From Candidatus Competibacteraceae bacterium (GTDB lineage Bacteria > Pseudomonadota > Gammaproteobacteria > Competibacterales > Competibacteraceae), in NCBI GenBank assembly GCA_020444985.1, contig JAGRHK010000163.1, positions 1 to 5,028 of the forward strand: DNA of 5,028 nt, read 5' to 3'. The position numbers and the translations under genes are program-made. Positions 1 through 5,028 of this stretch are shown piece by piece. The notes under the pieces were generated by a model. That model was not told the DNA's origin. It worked only from the letters and a program-made list of their open reading frames with translations, and did no database searches. How positions within the stretch are numbered: the first letter of the stretch is position 1; each line of letters begins with the position of its first letter.

Positions 1-246
1 ATCCAGAGCGACGCCGGGTCGGATTTCACCTCCGGTCACTTCCAGCAGGTCTGTCAGTCCATCGGGCAATGGGTGCGCTGCCGCGTCGCCCAGGTCGGCG
101 GCATGGGCATCCTCGAACGCTTGAACCGTACCTTCAAGCATGAGTTCGTGTTTCGTCAAGAGGTCAACATGTTAGCCGATTTAAAGGCGCTGTTAACAGC
201 GTTCCAGCATTGGTATAACGAGCAACGAATACAGACAAGCCAATGA
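1..246 (+). CDS. Transposase C-terminal part (DDE integrase core, IS3/IS481-like), cut by the window edge
   Basis: The open frame enters from the left edge and ends at TGA 244-246, giving 81 visible residues. It shows the second half of a retroviral-type integrase core: SDAGSDFTS near residue 3 supplies the second catalytic Asp (D4), and GILERLNRTFKHE supplies the catalytic Glu (E39), 34 residues after it and close to the D-35-E spacing of IS3-like elements. The near-terminal HWYNEQR is the usual signature of these enzymes. In relatives this continues as roughly HSSLGY-x-TP and further residues; here it stops after QRIQTSQ, so the C-terminus looks truncated. The first catalytic Asp and the N-terminal DNA-binding part would lie outside the window. 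No terminal inverted repeat follows. The stop overlaps the ATG of the nitronate monooxygenase gene. The family is clear; the exact IS group and whether the copy is active are not. Confidence 0.85.
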   Translation: MQSDAGSDFTSGHFQQVCQSIGQWVRCRVAQVGGMGILERLNRTFKHEFVFRQEVNMLADLKALLTAFQHWYNEQRIQTSQ

Positions 247-1280
247 TACTTCAGAAACTTTTCGGAATCGAGTTACCCATTATCCAAGCGCCGATGGCGG
301 GAGTTCAAGATAGCGCTCTCGCACTCGCAGTATCGAATGCGGGCGCTCTCGGTTCAGTACCATGCGCCATGCTCTCTCCTGACGCAATTCACTCCGAACT
401 CACAACAATAACAACCCAAACTGACAAGCCTTTCAATCTGAATTTCTTCTGCCACACACAACCGCTGCCGAACGCGCAGCGTGAATCTGTCTGGCGAACC
501 ACACTTTCGCCATATTACAAAGAATTCGGTATTGACCCTGAAAAGATACCCGCTGGAGTCGGTCGCTTACCCTTCAACGCCGCGATTGTCGACATACTCT
601 GTCTCTTTCGACCCGCCGTTGTGAGCTTCCATTTTGGCTTGCCCTCCGCAGAACTACTGGCGGGCGTACGCCGCTCAGGAGCGAAGATCCTCTCCTCCGC
701 TACGACTGTTGAAGAGGCGGTATGGCTTGAAGCGCGTGGCGTTGATGCGATCATCGCGCAAGGCCTCGAAGCGGGTGGACATCGCGGGATGTTCTTATCG
801 AACGATCTCAGTACTCAGGTCGGCACATTTGCATTAGTGCCGCAAATTGTACAAGCGGTCAATGTGCCGGTCATTGCCGCAGGAGGGATCGCTGACGCGA
901 AGGGAGTCAGGGCCGCATTGGCGCTTGGGGCGGCGGGCGTGCAAGTGGGTACAGCCTATTTGCTATGCCCCGAAGCCACGACGAGCGCCGTCCATCGGGC
1001 CGCGCTGAAAGACCGATCTGCTCAGCACACAGCGCTAACAAACATATTTAGTGGTCGACCTGCGCGCGGTATTGTCAATCGCATGATGCGCGAGCTTGGA
1101 CCACTCAGCACAGCAGCGCCTGATTTTCCTTTTGCAACATCAGCGATCACGCCCTTGCGAACACACGCGGAAAGCCAAGGCCGTGGAGATTTCTCACCCT
1201 TGTGGTCAGGACAAAATGCGAGTGGATGCGAAGCGATCGCAGCCGCTGAGGTGACATATGCGTTGTCCGGCGGTCTGTAA
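243..1280 (+). CDS. Nitronate monooxygenase (2-nitropropane dioxygenase family, class I-like)
   Basis: This is a flavin (FMN) enzyme of the NMO family, predicted cytosolic. It oxidises alkyl nitronates such as propionate 3-nitronate and so detoxifies nitro compounds. The 345-residue product has the usual family length and TIM-barrel layout. The N-terminal strand carries IIQAPMAG (13-20), followed by AVSNAGALGS (29-38). The catalytic His is expected at H180 in GLEAGGHRG. The phosphate/FMN-binding segments are VPVIAAGGIAD (208-218) and GAAGVQVGTAYLLCPEA (229-245), the latter typical of class I enzymes. ATG 243 is the only reasonable start: the same frame has TAA at 216-218 with no other start codon between, and homology begins at once. 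No Shine-Dalgarno is visible, so translation may depend on termination-reinitiation from the overlapping transposase frame. Parts (e.g. 400-445) look more AT-rich than agmatinase, by eye only. The substrate is unproven; some family members act as enoyl reductases or are unassigned. Confidence 0.9.
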   Translation: MILQKLFGIELPIIQAPMAGVQDSALALAVSNAGALGSVPCAMLSPDAIHSELTTITTQTDKPFNLNFFCHTQPLPNAQRESVWRTTLSPYYKEFGIDPEKIPAGVGRLPFNAAIVDILCLFRPAVVSFHFGLPSAELLAGVRRSGAKILSSATTVEEAVWLEARGVDAIIAQGLEAGGHRGMFLSNDLSTQVGTFALVPQIVQAVNVPVIAAGGIADAKGVRAALALGAAGVQVGTAYLLCPEATTSAVHRAALKDRSAQHTALTNIFSGRPARGIVNRMMRELGPLSTAAPDFPFATSAITPLRTHAESQGRGDFSPLWSGQNASGCEAIAAAEVTYALSGGL

Positions 1281-1405
1281 CAGCAGACCAATGCAACGCG
1301 TTACGCACTCACTTGCGCATCCAGCCGACCACCTTCGGCGTGAGAATTGCGGCGATTTTCACGCATCCTAACGGCCGACCCAAACATGGTTTTTATATGA
1401 CTCGC
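1281..1405. other. Intergenic region between convergent NMO and agmatinase genes
   Basis: This 125-bp gap separates two genes whose 3' ends face each other. It carries no credible ORF. It contains overlapping short inverted repeats: GCCGA 1324-1328 with TCGGC 1335-1339, and a longer one listed separately. A T-run at 1390-1394 is not preceded by a stable stem on the + strand. Confidence 0.6.
1338..1364. terminator. Possible hairpin terminator between convergent genes
   Basis: GCGTGAGAA (1338-1346) and TTTTCACGC (1356-1364) can form a 9-bp stem with one G-U wobble around a 9-nt loop. It lies 58 bp past the NMO stop and about 40 bp past the agmatinase stop, where a shared transcription end would be useful. 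No U-tract follows on either strand, so this is not a canonical intrinsic terminator. Confidence 0.3.
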
Positions 1406-2290
1406 TCAGTGTTGCAGGCAAAGGTATTGCCAGACCACACTGGCGCCAGCGAGGGCCGTAATTTCGGCGACGTCGTAGGCCGGAGCGACCTCGACCAAGT
1501 CCATGCCCTTAAAATCAAGCCCGCCAAGGCGTTTGAGGATCGCCATCGCCTGCCAAGTAAACAGCCCCCCAACCTCGGGCGTACCGGTTCCAGGCGCCTG
1601 CCCCGGATCAATGGCGTCAATATCGAATGAAAGGTAAGCCGGTCCTGCCCCCAGGGTCGCAAGCACAAGATCGGCGACCGCTGACGCACCCAGGGTATGA
1701 ACTTCCTCGGCGCTAACGATGCGTACGCCTTGAGCCAAGGTCCACTCGTAAACTGCGCGCGCAACCGGCGACCGGATACCGATCTGAATCATCCGCCGAG
1801 AATCGACCAGCCCCTCATTAATCGCGTGGTAGAACACCGAGCCGTGTGCGAACGACTGACCGAAATTGTCCGGCCAAGTATCGACATGGGCATCAAAATG
1901 CACCATTCCCAGTGGTCCGCACCGTTTTGCCAGCGCCCGCAACAACGCCAGGGTAATGGTATGGTCGCCGCCAAGAGCGATGAGATGGGAACATTCCGCC
2001 GCTTGTTGCTCAATCAAAGCGAGGGAAGAGGAAATATCGCCGAGCGCCAGGGTGAAATCTCCGACATCCGCCAACCCCAGTGTTAGCGGATCGCGCCAAT
2101 TAGCCGGATTATCGCCATCGACCAGCATGCGACTAGCGTGGCGCACCGCCAGCGGCCCGGCGCGTGCGCCCGCCCGGTTCGTGGTCCCGATATCAAACGG
2201 TACGCCAGCCACCCAAAATCGCGCCGCCGCCGGTTCGAGGGTGGCGCCGAGAAAGGTCGGCGGAATCGCGAAGGTGGGTGTTAGGGTCAT
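1406..2290 (-). CDS. speB: Agmatinase (agmatine ureohydrolase)
   Basis: This cytosolic binuclear Mn enzyme hydrolyses agmatine to putrescine and urea. The 294-residue product, close to the ~306 of E. coli SpeB, has every ureohydrolase signature: GGDHT (107-111), HFDAHVDTW (131-139) and SFDIDAIDP (221-229) followed by APGTGTPEVGG. The expected metal ligands H110, D133, H135, D137, D223 and D225 are all present. AHGSVFYHAINEGLVD and QIGIRSP match the agmatinase subgroup rather than arginase, as does the C-terminal DLVEVAPAYD with EITALAGA. ATG 2290 is the only start: an in-frame TGA lies about 40 bp upstream with no other start codon between. The ribosome site is modest (GGAG 11 nt before the ATG, or GGAA 4 nt before). 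The gene is divergent from the arginine decarboxylase gene that makes its substrate, which strongly supports agmatine over guanidinobutyrate, though related guanidino-acid hydrolases share this fold. Confidence 0.95.
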   Translation of the reverse strand: MTLTPTFAIPPTFLGATLEPAAARFWVAGVPFDIGTTNRAGARAGPLAVRHASRMLVDGDNPANWRDPLTLGLADVGDFTLALGDISSSLALIEQQAAECSHLIALGGDHTITLALLRALAKRCGPLGMVHFDAHVDTWPDNFGQSFAHGSVFYHAINEGLVDSRRMIQIGIRSPVARAVYEWTLAQGVRIVSAEEVHTLGASAVADLVLATLGAGPAYLSFDIDAIDPGQAPGTGTPEVGGLFTWQAMAILKRLGGLDFKGMDLVEVAPAYDVAEITALAGASVVWQYLCLQH

Positions 2291-2346
2291 AGCGTTCCAG
2301 GCTCCAGAGCGGAAGGCGGCATCGCATCAGTCACTGAGTTTTACAT

Positions 2347-2352
2347 ATTATC
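2347..2352 (-). promoter_or_regulatory. Candidate -10 element for agmatinase
   Basis: The minus strand reads GATAAT here, five of six matches to TATAAT, placed to start transcription about 50 nt before the agmatinase ATG. The -35 position 17 bp upstream (AAAGAA) does not match TTGACA, so the promoter would be weak or activator-dependent. Confidence 0.3.
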
Positions 2353-2374
2353 AGTTTTGTATTGCACTGTTCTT

Positions 2375-2396
2375 TCGTCATAAAAACGTCATCCTA
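2375..2396 (+). promoter_or_regulatory. Pho-box-like 11-bp direct repeat (putative response-regulator site)
   Basis: Two copies of CGTCAT (2376-2381 and 2387-2392) are spaced 11 bp apart with an A-tract between, giving units TCGTCATAAAA and ACGTCATCCTA. This is the geometry of a PhoB-type site (CTGTCAT plus a 4-bp AT-rich spacer, repeated every 11 bp). The first unit shares the core GTCATAAA. Its orientation points toward the decarboxylase gene. No good -10 lies about 10 bp downstream, which weakens the assignment. Another winged-helix regulator binding tandem repeats would fit equally well. Confidence 0.3.
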
Positions 2397-2468
2397 TGAG
2401 TCTCGACTTCAGCCTATTGCCCCCTTACCATCAAGCTCCAGCGTTCAATTTCATATTCTATTTGGTTT

Positions 2469-2476
2469 AAGAGGAG
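2469..2476 (+). promoter_or_regulatory. Ribosome binding site of the arginine decarboxylase gene
   Basis: AAGAGGAG ends 6 nt before ATG 2483. It is the strongest Shine-Dalgarno match in the window and fixes the start of the decarboxylase. Confidence 0.8.
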
Positions 2477-2482
2477 CCACCT

Positions 2483-3034
2483 ATGTTTCCGACACCTAGC
2501 CGCTTGTTTCTGACCCGGGGGATCGGCATTCACCGCCACACGCTGACCGCTTTCGAGTTAGCGTTGCGTGACGCCGACATCGAACAGCAGAATCTGGTTT
2601 ATGTCTCATCGATCCTGCCGCCAGGCTGTGAGCTGGTGGACCGCGAGGTCGGGGTGGCCGCGCTGAAGCCCGGCGATATCACCTTCTGCGTAATGGCGAA
2701 GATCGAAACCAACGAACCGGGACGCCACATTCACGCCAGCATCGGCCTGGCCCGACCTGCGGATCCCGAGACCTACGGCTATATTTCCGAATACCATGGC
2801 TTTGGCCAAATGGCGGAACAAAGCGGTGACCACGCCGAGGACCTCGCGGCCAGCATGCTGGCCAGCACCCTGGGCGTGGATCTCGACCCGGAGGTTGCTT
2901 GGAACGAACGCAAGCGGATCTACGAACACAGCCATTTAATCATTAACAGCTTGTCGATGACCGCCGCCACTGAAGGCGATCCAGAAGGTCGTTGGACCTG
3001 TGCAGTCTCCGCAGCCGTGTTCCTGTTTTCTTGA
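2483..3034 (+). CDS. pdaD: Pyruvoyl-dependent arginine decarboxylase (bacterial type)
   Basis: This enzyme converts L-arginine to agmatine and CO2 using a covalent pyruvoyl group instead of PLP. The 183-residue proenzyme is expected to self-cleave between S42 and S43 in NLVYVSSILPPG, giving a 42-residue beta chain and an alpha chain whose N-terminal S43 becomes pyruvoyl. N37 and E103 (in YISEYHGFG) correspond by position and context to the Asn47 and Glu109 active-site residues of the Methanocaldococcus jannaschii enzyme. Further family landmarks are LKPGDITFCVMA (61-72), TNEPGR (76-81), IGLARPAD (87-94), GDHAEDLAASMLASTLG (115-131) and the C-terminal AVFLF. Length fits the family (about 160-195). 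A strong Shine-Dalgarno fixes the start. It is divergent from agmatinase, so the pair makes putrescine. The family is best known from archaea and, as AaxB, from Chlamydia; histidine decarboxylases are only distantly similar. Confidence 0.95.
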   Translation: MFPTPSRLFLTRGIGIHRHTLTAFELALRDADIEQQNLVYVSSILPPGCELVDREVGVAALKPGDITFCVMAKIETNEPGRHIHASIGLARPADPETYGYISEYHGFGQMAEQSGDHAEDLAASMLASTLGVDLDPEVAWNERKRIYEHSHLIINSLSMTAATEGDPEGRWTCAVSAAVFLFS

Positions 3035-3061
3035 AGCTCTGGCGCCGAAGACGCACCGATT

Positions 3062-4618
3062 TTAATCAACCCCGGTCACAGGACGCATCTGGGTATCGCA
3101 TACGCCGCCGACAGTGACTTTTTGTAGCGAGCCTTGCGCCTGACACTGTTCCCCACGGTCACGAATGCGACAGGTTAAGGCTAATGGCGTCCCCGTGTTC
3201 AACCAGGATGGGGTTTTTCGATAACGGCCAATGCTTTTAAATCGGCAGCCGCGCGGAATTCCATAAGGAGGGCAGCTTGAAGCCCTGCCCAGCGATACTT
3301 TTCTTCCATCCACGACAAATCCCGGATAGCGATCAACCAAGCGCACGACATCCCGCTCCGGTTGCGTTTGCACCACAAAATCCCGGAAAAAATACCCATT
3401 CTGGGTGCGTTGATCGACACGAATGCGCGTATTGGCGATCAACGCAAAATCCTGCCCTTTGCGGGCTACCGCGCCGGACATGTATTCCACTCGATCATGC
3501 TGGGGAAAACATTGACCCATGGCCGGAGCATGATAATAGTGCCGCAATCTTTTGATATTTCTCAGGGAAGCGCCGGAAAAAAGCGCCTCAAGATCGCGAT
3601 CGTCGCCGAACAGGATGCGTTCAACATCCGGCAGGTTTTGTCGATACATCGCCTGGATCTTGTCGTAATAGGCTGAATTGTGGCGCTGTTGGCGGCCGGC
3701 TGCGGTATCGCTACGCAAATCCTGACGCAGGAAACAGGAGGTCAACCCAGAAATCTGGGTCAAATATTCATCCCAGATGTTGTATTGGGAAACTCGGGAT
3801 GATACGCCCTGAAAATCTCCGCGAAAGCGACAACCCTGGCCTTTCGCGCAAGATTCCCTGGCCCGATTGCGAATGGATAGCGCGATAATATTTCGCTCGC
3901 AAGCGCCATAGGCGTTGCAACCCCGATCCAGGTGGCCCTCGAAAATCGCCGTGCGCATCGCATAATCCAGATGTTTGGCGCGTTGCAAGGCTTGGCGGGA
4001 CCACGGATGTCGCGGAGCGCCGATGAATTCCTCCCAAGCGCGTTGCAGCGCATGACGGCGTCCGATCAGGCGGCGATTGGCGGTCGCGCAATAGGCCGAG
4101 TTGTGAAACGCCTGAACGATCTGATCCAGCTCGCTGTGGTATTTTCGCTGCGAAATGGCCCGATGGGTCCCGGACAGGGGCGGCGGATCGAAGAAAGGCG
4201 CTTTGTCCATTGCATACATCCTCCGGATACTAATCACATGCCGCACAGCGTCACCACAATGGTGGTTGGTCACCATCATGTTTTGACGCTGCTGGAGCGC
4301 CGTTTTGACGGTATTTGTCGCAGCCGGCGTCGCTGTGCGGGAATTGACGACGATTTCAAAGCCGACATAAGGCGTACCCTGGCGATCCGTCAATGGGCGA
4401 CCATCCCTTATGACCAGGCAGGGGATCAAGGATGTTCCCTGCGTCAGGCGTCCGGCGGGCCGGGATGGGCCGGATTGTGCGAAACTTTCAATGTCGTAAT
4501 AAGGAATTTCAAGATTGCCATTGAACCGGTAAAGTGTCATGACAGGCGTGGCGGGAATACTTGCCCACCCAGGCGAAAATATGAAAAGCAACAGGGATAA
4601 TAGTAAAAACTTTCTCAT
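3062..4618 (-). CDS. Secreted cysteine-rich protein of unknown function
   Basis: I do not recognise this 518-residue protein. It begins with a clear Sec signal peptide: MRK, a Leu/Phe-rich core at residues 4-14, then SPGWA with likely cleavage after A19. No other membrane span or lipobox is visible, so it should be periplasmic or secreted. The mature part has 14 Cys (67, 121, 177, 234, 240, 257, 263, 295, 370, 449, 458, 483, 492, 507). Several fall in close pairs (C-x5-C twice, C-x8-C twice), which suggests disulfides. The middle (about 150-300) is rich in Arg, His, Gln and aromatic residues. The region around 60-135 contains IPCLVIRDGRPLTD and VTNHHCGDAV, the latter resembling the catalytic-His segment of some serine peptidases, but no GDSGG-like Ser motif follows. 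The start is supported by AAGG 6 nt upstream and by the signal peptide. Its stop lies 27 bp from the convergent decarboxylase stop. Composition is protein-like throughout and no frameshift is apparent. Confidence 0.85.
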   Translation of the reverse strand: MRKFLLLSLLLFIFSPGWASIPATPVMTLYRFNGNLEIPYYDIESFAQSGPSRPAGRLTQGTSLIPCLVIRDGRPLTDRQGTPYVGFEIVVNSRTATPAATNTVKTALQQRQNMMVTNHHCGDAVRHVISIRRMYAMDKAPFFDPPPLSGTHRAISQRKYHSELDQIVQAFHNSAYCATANRRLIGRRHALQRAWEEFIGAPRHPWSRQALQRAKHLDYAMRTAIFEGHLDRGCNAYGACERNIIALSIRNRARESCAKGQGCRFRGDFQGVSSRVSQYNIWDEYLTQISGLTSCFLRQDLRSDTAAGRQQRHNSAYYDKIQAMYRQNLPDVERILFGDDRDLEALFSGASLRNIKRLRHYYHAPAMGQCFPQHDRVEYMSGAVARKGQDFALIANTRIRVDQRTQNGYFFRDFVVQTQPERDVVRLVDRYPGFVVDGRKVSLGRASSCPPYGIPRGCRFKSIGRYRKTPSWLNTGTPLALTCRIRDRGEQCQAQGSLQKVTVGGVCDTQMRPVTGVD

Positions 4619-4624
4619 ATCGGA

Positions 4625-4628
4625 CCTT
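4625..4628 (-). promoter_or_regulatory. Ribosome binding site of the secreted protein gene
   Basis: On the minus strand AAGG lies 6 nt before the ATG at 4618-4616, supporting the start that gives a complete signal peptide. A TATTAA on the minus strand at 4638-4633 might be a -10, but it sits only about 15 nt from the ATG and lacks a good -35. Confidence 0.55.
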
Positions 4629-4678
4629 GATTTTAATACGGATTCTCAATAGAAATCGTAACTGCTTAGTATTGGACA

Positions 4679-4882
4679 TTAATCAACCGGCGCTTGCAAG
4701 AGTTGCTCGGCGTGGGCCATCTGCTGATCGGTCAAACGACTTGCGACTTTGTCGCGCATGATCCGGGCATCCTCGTCACCCTGATCCGCTGCTCGGGAAA
4801 ATCAGACATACGCCATCACCAGATCCTTGGAGCAAGTGCGCCGACCCGCATGTAAGCACACGGCAAGATTTCGTAAATTAAC
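4679..4882 (-). pseudogene. Remnant of a Sel1-repeat (SLR/TPR-like) protein, C-terminal end
   Basis: Read on the minus strand, this frame shows the end of a Sel1-repeat protein: SKDLVMAYV, stop, FSRAADQGDEDARI, then MRDKVASRLTDQQMAHAEQLL and a TAA at 4681-4679. The usual family pattern is KD-x-V-x-AY-x-WF-x-x-AA-x-QG-x-x-x-A, followed by a terminal helix of the type R-x-x-VA-x-x-(L/M)T-x-x-Q-x-x-A-x-x-L. The codon at 4804-4802 is TGA exactly where the conserved Trp (TGG) is expected. Upstream the match fades: NLAVCLHAGRRT is a degraded repeat start with an extra residue, then an in-frame TAG at 4885-4883. No start codon with a ribosome site is present, so it is a pseudogene fragment. It lies 60 bp upstream of the secreted protein gene on the same strand and may once have preceded it in an operon. 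Sel1 repeats normally mediate protein-protein contacts. Confidence 0.65.
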
Positions 4883-4991
4883 CTATAAATCATTCGTTTA
4901 TATCCTATCTGTATGCGGCGAATCTTATCATTTTGTAATGAATTTGCTAAACCTGGAAACTTATCCTGGGTTGAACAAAAATTCCGAACAA
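4883..4991. other. AT-rich region without a recognisable gene
   Basis: The sequence shifts abruptly to AT-rich at about 4866-4990. No ORF with a credible start is present. A 5-bp inverted repeat (TCATT 4928-4932, AATGA 4937-4941) and several TATA-like hexamers (e.g. TATAAA at 4884-4889) occur, as expected by chance in AT-rich DNA. It may hold promoters for a gene to the right of the window. Confidence 0.45.
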
Positions 4992-5023
4992 ACATGATCG
5001 CCTATCCTCCAAGGATGTCATGT
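4992..5023 (+). promoter_or_regulatory. Nested inverted repeat covering a possible ribosome site and start codon
   Basis: ATCCT (5004-5008) pairs with AGGAT (5012-5016) around a 3-nt loop. Outside it ACATGA (4992-4997) pairs with TCATGT (5018-5023), leaving an asymmetric 6-nt/1-nt internal loop. The right arm holds AAGGA (5011-5015) four bases before ATG 5020, so if a gene starts there both its Shine-Dalgarno and its start codon would be base-paired. A second frame opens at ATG 4994. The window ends before either can be judged. Confidence 0.3.
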
Positions 5024-5028
5024 ACCCT

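Larger units (their letters stand above)
2291..2482. promoter_or_regulatory. Shared divergent control region of the agmatinase and arginine decarboxylase genes
   Basis: This 192-bp non-coding stretch separates the start codons of two divergent genes in one pathway, so it must hold both promoters. It is clearly AT-rich between about 2338 and 2395, and again at 2444-2470, against GC-richer flanks. A TATTCT at 2454-2459 could be a -10 for the decarboxylase gene, but no good -35 sits 16-18 bp before it. No convincing palindromic ARG box for ArgR was found. Confidence 0.6.

Noticed and set aside
515..754. Minus-strand open frame inside the NMO gene, and similar frames at 634-837 (+) and 1022-1291 (-).
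   Set aside because: They lie over a complete, motif-rich NMO reading frame and their translations show no family features; they are antisense or alternate-frame shadows.
1697..2399. Plus-strand open frames opposite agmatinase, including a 177-residue one from 1866 to 2399.
   Set aside because: The opposite strand encodes agmatinase with all metal-binding motifs. These frames are low-complexity and rich in Arg/Ser/Ala, as expected for antisense of GC-rich coding DNA.
2441..2460. AT-rich TTCAATTTCATATTC segment considered as an ARG box for ArgR.
   Set aside because: It lacks the palindromic TGAAT-x4-ATTCA arrangement expected of an ArgR site.
3035..3061. 27-bp gap between the convergent decarboxylase and secreted protein genes considered for a terminator.
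   Set aside because: No stem longer than the GGCGCC palindrome and no following T-run was found on either strand.
3932..4600. 222-residue plus-strand open frame opposite the secreted protein gene.
   Set aside because: The minus strand offers a longer frame with a signal peptide and Shine-Dalgarno. The plus frame has no recognisable motif and reads as antisense.
3062..4690. Shared 10-mer TTAATCAACC at the ends of the secreted protein gene (3062) and the Sel1 remnant (4679), considered as a duplication or attachment-site repeat.
   Set aside because: About a dozen 10-bp repeats are expected by chance in 5 kb, and the match does not extend; both simply encode a Val-Asp-stop ending.

Overview
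The window comes from a moderately GC-rich bacterium, most likely a gammaproteobacterium. That placement is inferred from the flavour of the proteins and is not proven by any marker gene. No RNA gene, CRISPR array or phage structural gene was seen. The layout is: an IS transposase tail running directly into a nitronate monooxygenase (NMO) gene (+); an agmatinase gene (-) convergent with it; a pyruvoyl-dependent arginine decarboxylase gene (+) divergent from agmatinase; a large secreted cysteine-rich protein of unknown function (-) convergent with the decarboxylase; then a decayed Sel1-repeat gene remnant (-) and an AT-rich gene-free tail.

Left part (1-1280). The first 246 bases encode the C-terminal part of a DDE integrase-core transposase. 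Its usual C-terminal tail is missing. Its TGA stop overlaps the ATG of a complete class-I-type nitronate monooxygenase in an ATGA arrangement, and no Shine-Dalgarno sequence is visible. This looks like a rearrangement junction at which the NMO gene lost its own leader.

Middle part (1406-3034). Agmatinase (speB-type) and pyruvoyl-type arginine decarboxylase are transcribed away from a shared 192-bp intergenic region. Together they catalyse arginine -> agmatine + CO2 and agmatine -> putrescine + urea, a compact two-gene putrescine route using the non-PLP decarboxylase. The shared intergenic region is AT-rich and carries an 11-bp-phased direct repeat of CGTCAT that resembles a Pho box.

Right part (3062-5028). 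A 518-residue exported protein with 14 cysteines, which I do not recognise, occupies the minus strand. Upstream of it on the same strand is the C-terminal end of a Sel1-repeat protein, interrupted by an in-frame TGA where the family has Trp. The last ~145 bases are AT-rich. They end in an imperfect hairpin whose right arm contains a Shine-Dalgarno-like AGGA and an ATG, possibly the leader of a gene starting at the window edge.

The nearest thing to an unfamiliar system is the secreted cysteine-rich protein. The rest is recognisable metabolism plus mobile-element and pseudogene debris.
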